A stretch of 64,000 bases of DNA. Source: Chitinophaga oryziterrae (GTDB taxonomy: Bacteria > Bacteroidota > Bacteroidia > Chitinophagales > Chitinophagaceae). The stretch lies in the NCBI RefSeq assembly GCF_009758125.1, contig NZ_WRXO01000005.1, positions 186,001 through 250,000 on the forward strand, given 5' to 3'. Made by a program: the position numbers and the translations under genes. This document shows positions 34,228-46,500 of the stretch, piece after piece. The stretch's first letter is position 1, and each line of letters begins with the position of its first letter. The notes beneath the pieces were generated by a model. That model worked only from the letters and a program-made list of their open reading frames with translations, searched no databases and was not told the origin of the DNA.

Positions 34228-36807
34228 TTACATCCACAGTTTGTTGATCTGTCTAAAAGAGGTGCTTTTATTAATAAGTGTAATCTGTTGTTTTGATTGG
34301 TTTTGTGGTTTATCCAGTTGTAATTGTGGGTATATCTTGCTAAGTAGCTGATATCCCATCAGGATGAATAGCTTGAAGTCCATTTTCTGGGAAATATCTA
34401 TGGCTGCTTCTGCGGTACGGATGGCCTTGTTTAATTCATTTTCATGAAAATAAATATGTGCCTGGATCAGTTTCTGTAAAACTTCCAGGTGGCGTCCGTT
34501 CAGGAAATCGAAGGAATATTTCCGGATCAGGCATTCAGCATGTCTGACAATTTTAGATGCTGCCGGAAAATTGCCCATCCCCATATGCGCATAGGCCTGC
34601 CAGCAAAGAAGGGACAAACGAAGGGGATCTGTTTTCTGATATACCAGCAGCGGATAACATTCAAAAACGCGTTTGGTGTAGTTGAGCATATGGGTATAGT
34701 CGTTCTTCAGCACAAATGCAAACCCCATCAGGCGTAATACCATTTCCATTGAAACAGAAGGGGATTGCCGGGTAGTACCGTTAAGATACCGGGAATAGTT
34801 ATAGATCTTGTCTTTGATGGTTTCATTGACCAGACCGAACTTCATGTATTCGTAGATGAACAGGTAAAGTTCGTGTGGAGTAACCCACAGGTCATCTTCA
34901 ATCTGTTCATGACTTATCAGTTTTTTGATACTGTTCAACTCCTGTTCACATTGTTCTGCATCCAGTTGCAGTAAAGACATAATGAAGAGAATACTTCGGA
35001 TTTTTATTTTGTCTTCAGGTAGTTCGGCAAGGTCCAGCAGTGCGTTGAGTACTTTCTTTTTACTGAAGTGAACGAAATTATCGTTGAGGAACCTGTGTAA
35101 AGGATGTTTGCGGAAATACCCCTGTGGAAAAATGGATTTCAGCATCACCTGTTTATCTCCTTCATGTTGATAGTACACTGCGAGATATTCCAGCAGGTAA
35201 GATTTCTCCATGTTAGTGAGAGGGAGGTAAAACATGTTGTGGATACTGGCCGTCTGATTATTATTGATGGCATAACGGAGCAGCCATTTGAACACGCCTA
35301 CACGATAGGAAGATGCCGGAAGTTGTTCCTGCACATGTTGCAGCATCTTTGTATCCACCACCATTTTTGATTCGTGAATGAAATGCATCGCGGTAAAATA
35401 TTCCAGTAGTACGTTATGAGCGAAGCGCACTTTTACATGGAACATGATTTCCTGGCTCAGGTTTTCCTCTACCAGGATATTATCTGTCAGCAGCTCTTTA
35501 TATGCGGGAAAGAGGTCTGCATTTTTATTCAGCAATAATTGTTTCTCTGTATACTGGCCGGCCTTTCCAAAGTCCAGTAACAGCAGCAGTTTCTCTATGA
35601 TTGTTATCTTGAAAGTATTGCTCTGTGAGTTGAATACCCTGCTTTGTACAAACCTGGATACCATTTCAAAGAGGCTGAGGTTCTCATCCACGAAGGTTTG
35701 TTCGGGGCCTGTATTTATCTGGCAGAACAGCTGCAGGTAGTAGGGGTACCGGAGTTTCTGGAGGAATCCTTCACTGAAAGTACGAACGGTAGCAGGGTCC
35801 AGCCGGTGGTTATATAATACGGCCTTTACTTCCTGTTCGGTTAAACAGGGCAGGTTGATATTGGTTTCTTCATCCATCTCAGGCCCAAGATACCAGTAGC
35901 GGCGGAATGCCGGGTATTGTAAAGAGTGCTGGAAAATTTCCGACCACGTATTGCTACGGATAGAAAGGATCACTTTAACCCATGGGAAACGGTCATTTGA
36001 ATATACAAATTCTTCCAGTTTGGTATAGAGTAGTTTCATCTTATCTCCCAAGAGAGAGATTTCATCAAACCCGTCTATGATCAGGATCAGTCGTCCTCCT
36101 TTCGTGTCAAAGTGTGTTGAGAAGTATTCGCGGAAATTTTCACCAGTGCCCAGATTTAGCTGGTTATCCAGCCAGGAAGCCAGTGAAAAGCCTCTGAGCA
36201 ACATGTTGCCGGCGGCATGTGCATGAATGAACCAGCAGACGTCCTGTTTGTATTTAGCTTCTTTGCTGAACCAGAAATGCTCTGCCAGGTGCACAAGTGT
36301 AATGGATTTGCCCCAGCCGGAGGGAGCGATAAATGCGGTAGCAGCATAATCACTTCCCAGGAAGCGCTCTATGTGTGAAAAACAATGTGATCTTGGAACT
36401 GTGGATGCAAAGGGAATTCCTGAACGGTTCTTGAGTGTAAGAATCGTATAATGTGAAACGGCTGTCGCTTTGTTTATGAGCTCTGTCCATTTGCTATCAT
36501 CTATTTCAGGTACAGCGCCTTCGGTATCAAGTTGTAATTGATGAAAGTGTCTGGACTGGAAATCATCCCAATCTTTATAATTGCAATATTGAGATAAAGT
36601 ATTTAATGTATAACGTGAGAAGCTATGTAGAGTCGTAGCAAAGCCGAATACTCTTTTGAGAGTAGTCTCGCTAACCAGTTTAGTGGTTTTATCCAATATG
36701 GACTGAGAAAGTCGCTTGCAATCTCCCGGTATAATGGAATCAGCTCCGAATTTGCGCAATACTTCCTTCTGTAACGTTATGATAAAGTCATAGGAGAGAT
36801 CTATCAT
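34228..36807 (-). CDS. STAND/NACHT-like NTPase with N-terminal HTH-like domain
   Basis: 859 aa, soluble. Residues 1-85 match a small helical module common in Bacteroidota regulators (SETTLKRVFGF, SRYTLNTLSQYCNYKDWDDF), which I read as a DNA-binding-like or adaptor domain. The NTPase has Walker A APSGWGKSI (161-169), Walker B LILIIDGFDEI (240-250) and a sensor-like Arg in SIRSNTWSEIF. The C-terminal half is alpha-helical repeats (TPR-like, LLCWQAYAHMGMGNFPAASKIVRHAE). STAND proteins switch on ligand binding in signalling or defence. Divergent from the giant adhesin across about 700 nt; 57 nt upstream of the ion operon. Confidence 0.78.
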   Translation of the reverse strand: MIDLSYDFIITLQKEVLRKFGADSIIPGDCKRLSQSILDKTTKLVSETTLKRVFGFATTLHSFSRYTLNTLSQYCNYKDWDDFQSRHFHQLQLDTEGAVPEIDDSKWTELINKATAVSHYTILTLKNRSGIPFASTVPRSHCFSHIERFLGSDYAATAFIAPSGWGKSITLVHLAEHFWFSKEAKYKQDVCWFIHAHAAGNMLLRGFSLASWLDNQLNLGTGENFREYFSTHFDTKGGRLILIIDGFDEISLLGDKMKLLYTKLEEFVYSNDRFPWVKVILSIRSNTWSEIFQHSLQYPAFRRYWYLGPEMDEETNINLPCLTEQEVKAVLYNHRLDPATVRTFSEGFLQKLRYPYYLQLFCQINTGPEQTFVDENLSLFEMVSRFVQSRVFNSQSNTFKITIIEKLLLLLDFGKAGQYTEKQLLLNKNADLFPAYKELLTDNILVEENLSQEIMFHVKVRFAHNVLLEYFTAMHFIHESKMVVDTKMLQHVQEQLPASSYRVGVFKWLLRYAINNNQTASIHNMFYLPLTNMEKSYLLEYLAVYYQHEGDKQVMLKSIFPQGYFRKHPLHRFLNDNFVHFSKKKVLNALLDLAELPEDKIKIRSILFIMSLLQLDAEQCEQELNSIKKLISHEQIEDDLWVTPHELYLFIYEYMKFGLVNETIKDKIYNYSRYLNGTTRQSPSVSMEMVLRLMGFAFVLKNDYTHMLNYTKRVFECYPLLVYQKTDPLRLSLLCWQAYAHMGMGNFPAASKIVRHAECLIRKYSFDFLNGRHLEVLQKLIQAHIYFHENELNKAIRTAEAAIDISQKMDFKLFILMGYQLLSKIYPQLQLDKPQNQSKQQITLINKSTSFRQINKLWM

Positions 36808-37502
36808 GTGGGGACAATAATGGATTTTAAGGATTTAATGGACTTTGGTATCATTAGTAAACTTACGATGCTGTTTTCAGTTCAGATTTATTTGATTCAA
36901 AATGAATAAAATGAACAAGACATATTTGAATGAACCGAATATAATAATCTTTGATTATTAATAAAAGACTGAAAGATAGGTTTTAGGAAAATAATAAAAC
37001 AGATTCATCAAATATTGATTAATTAAATTTGATTAGTATTGCTAACTAGATGGTTAGAGTGGTTTTTAGGTTGATTATCAGATATTATCTAAAAAAAAAT
37101 AAATTTTTCTGCATAAATCTTTCTATTTAGCGTGAAATGGAACGATAAACCCAGTTCTCAACCCCTCAAAGTCTTCCTCTCAATTTCGTTGCCAACAATC
37201 AATAATGAACAAAAAGAACTGCATTATTCATTAAATGAATAAAAAGGATGAGCATGCAATACTGGATAAAATGGCTTATCGCTTTACGGCCCTGTCAGCC
37301 TACATTCGTGGCTCAAATACCAAAAAAGTATTTAGCAAAAAAGGATAGCAGTCTTGTGCTCTTGGCCTTTACCTGTATCGACCTGCTTCATATCCCGAAC
37401 TTCATAACCTGCCAGTGTATAGATCATCAAGTTCCTGAAAAATGATTGTGAGAAAATAAACTATAAACATACACGCTTTATAACCCGAACTAATTGATTG
37501 CT
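36808..37502. other. Divergent intergenic region between the STAND gene and adhesin gene
   Basis: About 690 AT-rich nt, very A/T-biased between 36830 and 37140. A 65-codon plus frame (37248-37445) has unlikely composition and no start context. No hairpin or consensus promoter stood out. Confidence 0.35.
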
Positions 37503-40500
37503 ATGCATTTTAACGCTACTCCTAAAAGCCCTCTGAAAGCTTTTATATTTACTGTTATCTCATTAATCTGGCTGGTTGGGTTACCGGTCGGGGTTACTTA
37601 CGCAAAGAAGTTACCGGCTTCCCTGGTTATTGCCAAAAACAGTAACAGTGAAGTAATAACCTGGTTAAATAAATACCTGAAAGTACATCCCAATGCTCCT
37701 ATACAGAGGAATGACTGGATGGCCGCGGACAGGCATATTACAGCAGCCGGCCCCTTATGGAGTTATGCCGGCAGTCAGAGCGTTGTTACTTTTGGCGTTG
37801 CATGTGCCCTTTGTACTGTAGAAGCCCCTGCAAACGCTATCGACGGCAATGTGAACACTGCTGCCACGATGGTACTACCTGCTGGCGCTGTTGGCGGAGT
37901 GGGATTAAAATTAAAATTTCCCGGCAGTTATCTTGCCGGTGACCGAATAGCGCTGGATCTGGAGATTCCCGATCAGGTATTGTCTCTGCAATTACTTTCT
38001 GCTATATCCATCACTACCTTTAATGGCGGTGTGGCAAACAACGACGTGGTTGCACTTGATAATGCCATTACCCGCGTAGATCTGCTGGGACTTGGTACAG
38101 GCAGTACGCCAAAATTCAGGGTAACTATCCCTGTTACTAAAAACTTTGATGAAGTACAGGTGAACCTTTCTGCAATAGTTGCAGGTTTTGGTTCATTACT
38201 CGTGTATGAGGCTACTGCATTTATACCAGTAACTGTTAGTCCTGCAGCGCCGTCCATTACTTCAGGAGGAACAGTCACCTTTTCATCTTCTATCAATCGC
38301 ATCCCGGATGCGACTTTCCGCTGGTACACATCTGCTACAGGCGGGACTCCTGTTTCATCTGCCGGCACTTTCACCACACCTGCTTTGAAACGCAGTACTA
38401 CGTATTATGTAGAAGCAACTTCTCCTACGGATGGTTTGACGAGCAATGTACGTACACCTGTTACCGTAGAGGTGAGCGGCGGTGCCGGTCCATTGTGGAG
38501 TTATGGAGATCAGCAGCAAAGCCCCATCACAGGTGGTATAGCCTGTGCTTTGTGTTATGTAGATGACCCGGGTAATGCAGTTGATGCTGATACAACCACT
38601 TTTTCCAGAATTACTTTGCCGTTAGGTGCGCTTACCTCTGTAGGACAATTACTCGAATTCCCCGGCGGTTATAAAGCGGGTGATAATATTATACTGGACC
38701 TGGAAATCCCCGGTCAGACATTGTCCGTTGGTGTATTAGGTGGCATACAGGTACAAACCTTTAATGGTGCTGCTGCCAATAATGATGCTATCACACTGAG
38801 TGCTGGTGTGATACATGTAGATATGCTGGGATTGGGTTCCGGAACATCCCGTAAGTTCCGCGTAACAGTTCCGGTCACCAAAGATTTTGACAGGGTACAG
38901 GTAAGCCTTACCACAGCCTTTGCTGCATTTGGCGCCTTAAACATATATGAAGCTGCGGCATCTATTCCGGTGACAGTAACGCCCGGCAATCCTGCTACAA
39001 CAGCTGGTGGTTCTGTATCATTAACTGCATCGGTAGATGCCCGCGTGGCATCGCCTGTGTTCAAATGGTATACAGATGCGCAAGGTGGTACACCCATAGC
39101 AACCAGTGGCACTTTTGCTACACCAGCATTGAACCGTACGACTACCTATTATGTAGAAGCATATGCTGCCGGGGATAACCTGAGCAGCTATACACGTACA
39201 CCGGTTACCATTAAAGTAGCAGGTGGGCCAGGTACGATCTGGAGTTTCGGACAGGATGAGGAAAGTCCTGTTACCGGTGGCTTAGCCTGTGTGGGTTGCC
39301 TGGTGAGTAATCCTTTACTTGCTGCGGACGGTGATACTACCACTGCCTCTACGTTGACAATTCCGCTGGGAATAGCTACCACTGTGGGTCAACTGGTGAA
39401 ATTACCAGGAGTATACCAGGCAGGCGATAGCATCGTGCTGTTCCTGGATTCGCCTTCACAGGACCTTGCTGCCGTACTCTTACCTAAAGTAAAAGTAACC
39501 ACTTATAATAATAGTATCGCCGGTCCTGCCGTATCAAACAATGATGCTGTCACATTAAACAGTTCTGCTGTAAGTATAAAGTTCCTTGGCGCTGGTTTGA
39601 ATAATTCAAATAAGTACAGGGTAACGGTTCCTGCTACTAAGACATTTGATGGTGTACAGGTTGATTTCGGAGGATTAGCAGGTGTAGCCGGTACCCTTGA
39701 CCTGTATGAAGTGGCTGCAATGATTCCTGTAAAGGTATTGCCAGACCCTGCTAAGACAGCTTACAATACCAGTATTACATTAACGCCTTCCATAAGAATT
39801 ACTAATCCCACATTTAACTGGTATACTACCCCAACCGGTGGCACACCTGTTTTCAGTGGCAGCGGTGCTTTTCAAACACCCGCATTGATCCGCAATACCA
39901 ATTATTATGTAGAAGCGGAGGACCCCGCCGGTACAGTAAGTCTTATGCGCACGGTTGTTCCTGTTATGATAGGTGGCGGTAATGGCCCTTTATGGACGTA
40001 TGGTACAGCGCAGCAATCTCCTGTCACCGGTGGCATTGCCTGTGCATTGTGTACGGTGCAGAATCCGCAGTTTGCTGTTGATGGAGATACAAGCAGTGCT
40101 TCCCTTTTGTCACTTCCTTTGGGTGTAGCTACTACATTAGGACAAAAAATCAGTTTCCCCGGTGTATATCACAGTGGGGACAGTATCATATTCATTCTCG
40201 GAACTAAAGGAGATCCGATTGCAGATGCCTCTTTATTAGGGGCCATCAAGGTCACTACTTCTCTGAATAATGTAAGTAACAATGATGGGCAATTGCTGAA
40301 CGGCCCATTGTTGAACCTGCAATTATTAAGTAAGAATAGTATCAGCAAATTCCGGATAGCAGTGCCCGTATCAAAAACGTTTGATGCTGCTCAGATAGAT
40401 ATCAGCAGCCTGCTGGCGGCGGATAATACGTTGTATGTGTTTGAAGCAGCGGCTATGACACCTGTAACGGTTACTCCTTCTTCTGCAAGTATTACAGCGG

Positions 40501-43500
40501 GTCAGACAGCTACTTTCGCGGCTACTCTTCCCAGCATACCCGGAGCAATATTCAACTGGTATGAAACAAAAACGGGGGGCGCTCCGGTATATACCGGCAG
40601 CAGCTTTACCACACCGCCATTATACCAGGATAAAACTTATTATATAGAAGCTGTTTCTCCTACTGATGGATTGATCAGTATTGAACGTACAGGGGTATCT
40701 GTGAGCGTGACAAATACCAGTGGCAATGGTGCATTGTCCTGCAGTGGAGCAAAAACGCAGAATAATGGTGTTATAGGGATCTGTTTACTCTGCGGAATAT
40801 CTAATGCTGGTAATGCAATAGATAACCTGCCCGCAACAGCGTCTTCACTTCGCACAACAGTAGGGCTGGGATCAACAGTATACCAGGATTTGGTATTTGC
40901 CAAGGCAGGAAAGGCGGGTGATACTGTGCGGATAGGATTGGGTAATAATACAGGATTGCTGGATGTTACTTTGCTGGCTGGTATCAGTGTTGGTTTAGGT
41001 AATGGCTCCCGTCCTGCAGATGCAGATATGACGGCATTGAGTCCGCAATTATTAGGGCTTCGTTTGCTGAGTGGGGTACAACAGAGTTCTTATGCTTTTG
41101 TTGCTACCAAAGCATTTGACAGGGTGGAGATTCGCGTAAACGGGCTGTTGACAGCTGTAAGCACATTGAATGTTTATTATGCACAAATAGTTACTCCCAT
41201 AGCACAGGTAAGTGCAGGTACCGTCTACGCATGTAGCGGTACATCTGCCACCTTGAGTGCTGTTGGCCCCAATGGCTATAACTTCCGGTGGTACTCCAGT
41301 TATACTGGTGGTACCCCGGTTGGGTATGGTGCCACATTTACTACTCCGGTTATTACGAAAGACACTACTTATTTTGTAGAAACAGCGGGCACTGATAGCT
41401 GCGGTAGTGAAACGCGCATACCTGTACAGGTGAAGCTGGGATTACCCAGTGTGAATGTAACACCATCTTCAGCGTCCGTAGCACAAAGTGCAACACCTAC
41501 TTTCAATGTTGTATCTCCGAATGCAGCCTATAAGTATAACTGGTATACTGTACCAACCGGCGGAACACCGGTATTTGTAGGTTCACAGTTTACTACTCCA
41601 CCGGTAACAGCAAATGTTACTTACTATGCAGAGGCGGTGAATGCGAGTAACACAAGTTGTAAGAGTTTACGTACTCCGGTTTCCGTTACCCTGAACGGTA
41701 ATGGCGGACCAACTCCTCCTGTAAGTGATATTGATTGTGGTGGGGCTGCCAGTCAGCAAACAACTACCAGCGGTATCTGTATCGGCTGCTATGTAGAGAA
41801 GCAGGATTCTGCGGTGGATAACAGTACGCAAACAGCATCGGTCATGCATACCATTCTGGGTGTAGGCTCTTATGTACAGCAATCCCTTATATTCTCCGCT
41901 GCGGGAGTAAAGGGTGATAGCGTACGTATTAAGCTGGGTTTCCAGATTGGACTGGCAGACCTGAGTGTGTTGTCCGGTATTCAGGTATCTTCTTCCAATG
42001 CAGGAACTGCTAATAACGATGCTGTAACGTTAGCGCCTGAACTGCTTAATCTTAAATTGATAAACGGTAACCGTGGCCTGTTCTTTACCTTTGCTCCTGC
42101 TGCAAACTTCGACAGGGTGAACATCCGTCTGAATGGATTGGCGACTGCATTAACAGCACTCAAAGTATATTCTGCTCAAATATTCGCCGGCACGCCAACA
42201 GTTGAAAAAGACACTGTTTACATGTGTCTGGGCGGATCTGCTACAATGAAAGCTACTGGTCCGGGTACATCCTTCCGCTGGTATAACCAGCCAACAGGCG
42301 GTACTGTTCTGGCAACAGGGGCTACTTATACTGTAAGCGCTACGACAAATGCGATCTATTATGTAGAAGCTGTTTCCGGCAGTGGTTGTACAAACCCTGT
42401 TCGTAAAGCAGTATATGTAATGGTAGGTTTACCTCAGCCATTAGTATCGCCTTCAGTACAAACCATCAACTCCGGGCAAACGGCTACTTTCACGGTCTCC
42501 AATCCTAATCCTGCATACCAGTACAACTGGTACAATGTACCTGTGGGAGGTACTGTGTTGAAAGCCAATGCCACTACTTATACAACCGCTGCGCTTACAG
42601 CAGCAGCGGTTTATTACGTAGAGGTAAAAGACCCTGCGAACAATTGTACCAGCCCAACCCGTACAATGGTAAGGGTAGATATAAATCTGCCTACAGAACC
42701 AACACCATGTAGTTATGCTACCCAGCAGCAAAGTCCTGTTATTTCAGGTGTCTGCCTGTTATGCAGTGTGTCTGATGCCGCGCTGGCAGTAGATCAGAAT
42801 ACGAATTCTGCTTCTACTATCAACGCTACTATAAGTGCCGCAGGTTATGTAGGACAGTTATTACAATATGCACATACTTATCCTGCGGGAGATAGCATCA
42901 CCCTTGATCTGGAAGTACCTGGTCAGTTAGTAAATGCTGCCCTGCTGGGAGGCATCAGAATAGAAACATATAATAACAGTACAGCTAACGGGGATGCTAA
43001 ATTCCTGAATAACGGACTGATACGTTTGGCGTTGTTAAATACCGGTAACAGGTTCCGCGTGACGATACCTACCGCCAAAACATTTAATGGCGTAATAGTA
43101 AGTATTAATGGTTTACTGACAGCACTTACCAGTGTGAAAGTATACTTCGCTGCTGTGGTTACACCAAGACCTGTAGTTGCGGCGACCAACGTCAATACCT
43201 GCAGTGGTACTACGGCCACTTTAACAGCTACCTCTCCCAATGCTGTAGATATTGCCTGGTATACAGATGCCGTGGGTGGAACTGCTGTAGGGACAGGCGG
43301 ACAGTTCATTACTCCTGTATTAACTTCTTCTGTAACTTATTATGCAGAGGCAGGCCGCTTCGGTTGTGCTAATCCTACAAGAGTACCGGTAACGGTGAAT
43401 GTGGGTACTACTCCTGTTGCGCCTACGGCTGCATCCAGAAGTATCTGTACCGGCAGTCAGATAACATTGCTGGCGACAGCGCCTCCGGGTGTTACCTTCC

Positions 43501-46500
43501 GCTGGTATACTGCCGCTACCGGTGGTATGCTGCTGGCGTCTGCCGCGACTTACACAACCAACGCATTAACTGCGGATACTGCCTTCTATGTAGAGTCTGA
43601 CAATAATGGTTGTAAGAGCGTAACAAGAACACGTGTAAAAGTTACCGTGAGTGCTGCACCAACCGGACTTACAGTTACCCCATTGGGTACATCTGTAAGC
43701 AGCGGCCAGGGCGCTCTCTTCACCGCAAGTGCAACAGGTACGAACATCCGTTACGTATGGTATAATGCCGCTGGCGATTCTATCTTCAACGCGGCCGTAT
43801 TTAATACAGGGCCATTAACCGCCACTACTACTTATTCTGTAGAAGCGGTGAATGCCGGCGGTTGTAAAAGCAGTGCAAGGGCATTTGTAACAGCTACCGT
43901 TATACCTGGTGGTAATGATATTCCATGTGATGCTGCCACTTCTGAAACGAATACCGCAAATGGAATATGTTTAGGTTGCTCTGTACAGAATCCGGCACTA
44001 GCAGTGGATAACAGTACATCTACCAGCTCTACGCTACATGTGGTACTGGGTTTACTGGGTGGATACGTACAACAGACACTGATCTTCCCGCAGATCAGCG
44101 AACTGAATGACAGTATTCAGATCCGTTTATCTTTTGATGCTTCTGTGGCAGACGTTGGCCTGTTATCTACAATACAGATTGGGTCTTACAACGGAGCTAC
44201 TTCCAATAATGATTTTGTTGCGCTGAACAATACGCAGGTGAAGGTGACTTTACTAAGCGGTAATCAGCAGGCGATGATAGGCTTTAAACCAAAGGGGCTC
44301 TTCGACAGGATCGTAGTGCGTCTTAACTCTGGTCTGGTTACCGCCATCAGCTCCATAAATGTGCATTACGCCAGCCGCCTCGTAGGTTTGCCGGTAGTGA
44401 AAGGTGATACGGTATGTTCCGGAGGCCGCGCTACACTTACAGCTAGCGGACCGTCTAATGTTACTTTCCGCTGGTACACTACTGCCACCGGTGGAACCTC
44501 CATCTTTACAGGCAGCAGTTACCAGACACCGGCACTTACAGCTACTACTACCTTCTATGCAGAAGCACTGAAAACAAGCCTTACCTGTCCCAATCCGCAG
44601 CGGGTACCGGTAATAGCTGTGGTAGATCCCGTGCCGGATGCTCCGGCGCTTGACACAACTGCATTAACGATCTGCAGTGGCAGCAAGGCAACCTTTAATG
44701 TGAAAGCAGCTACCGGCGTTGTATACCGTTGGTATACGACTCTCACAGGTGGTACTGCGATCTTTACAGGCGCTTCATTTACCACACCGTCATTAACGGC
44801 AACTACAGTATATTATGTTGAGGCTTCCAATACTTCCGGTTGCAGCAACACTACCCGTACAAGAGTAACAGCGAATGTAACCACTCAGCCGCCAGTACCG
44901 GTGATCACTCCGGCAGGCACCAGTATTTGCGCAGGTAACAGCACACAACTGGTGGCAACATCTGCTACCCCTGGTCTGATATTCCGCTGGTACACAACAG
45001 CAACAGGTGGTACAGCCGTATTTGAAGGTGCAACTTTCAATACACCGGTATTAAACAACACGACTACTTATTATGTGGAAACGGCTACAGGTGCCTGCAC
45101 CAGCAGTAGCAGAGTCCAGGTAACAGTAACGGTGAATGCCATACCCGCGGCTCCTACAGTGACAACTGTACCTGTAAGCCGTGAGGTGGTTTCCGGACAG
45201 AGCGCTACATTAACGGCTTCGTCTGTTACCCCGGGAGTAACCTACAACTGGTATACAACAGCAACAGGGGGCAGCCCGGTATTCACCGGCGCGGTATTCC
45301 AGACACCGGTTTTAACCAGCAGTATTACCTACTATGCAGAAGCGGTTGCTCCGGCAGGTGGTTGTCCAGGCACACGTACAGCAGTTACTTTAACAGTAAC
45401 GGTAGTACCAAATACGGATTGCGACTTTGCAAATGCACAAACCAGCAGTACGACCGCTATCTGTTTACTCTGCACAGTAGAAAATCCGACCAATACAATA
45501 GATGTAAACACGGATAACTTCTCTTCTCTTACTATACCGTTGAGCGCAGGCAACGGAAGTGTACAGCAAATGCTGATCTTCCCGCAGGTAGCTGCCGCTG
45601 GCGACAGTGTACGGATAGTAATGGAATTACCGGCACAGGTAATTGATGCAAGCCTGCTTGGTGCAGTGGAAGTATCCAGCTTTAACGGCGCAACTGCCAA
45701 TAACGATGCGATGTTGCTGAATAGTGGCTCCTTAAGTGTAAAAATACTTTCCGGCAGTACTAAGTTCACTGTAGCATTCGCACCAGGTGCAGCATACGAC
45801 CGTGTACAGGTTCGCCTGAGGGGCGGTGTCATCAGCGCATTGCTGAAACTGAATATTTATTATGCATCACGACAAGTGTCCGCGCCGGTAGTAGCAGTAA
45901 GGAATGTAAGTATATGCAGTGGTACATCCGCTGTATTGACTGCTACCGCCAGTTCAGTGGCTAAACTGGAATGGTATGATGCACCGGTAGGTGGTACCAG
46001 GGTAGCTGATGGAGCAACTTTCACCACCCCAATATTAACAGCAACGAAGACGTATTATGTACAGAGTGTTCGCAGCAGTAATAATTGCGTAAATGCAAAC
46101 CGTGTACCTGTTACTGTTAGCGTAGTGCCTTCACTGGTAACTCCAACAGTTAACAATGCAACGATCTGTTCCGGCAATCAGGCTACTTTAACGGCCACGG
46201 TTACTGCGCTGAATGTACAGATCAGGTGGTATAGTGCACCAACAGGAGGTACACTGCTGTTTACCGGTCCTACTTATATTACAAATGTGTTGACCGCAGA
46301 CACTGCATTCTATGTAGAAACCAGCAATGGCACCTGTTCGCTGGGTACCAGGGTAAAGGCAAATGTTACCGTGGGCGCAGGCGCTCCGACACCAACGCTG
46401 GAAGCAAATAATGTGAACATCTGTGAAGGTACTGCTGCTACATTCAGGGTAACTTCGAATACAACAGGTATCACTTATAAATGGTATGCAACACTTACTG

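Noticed and set aside
37248..37445. 65-codon plus frame before the adhesin gene
   Set aside because: No start context, unlikely composition, probably spacer.
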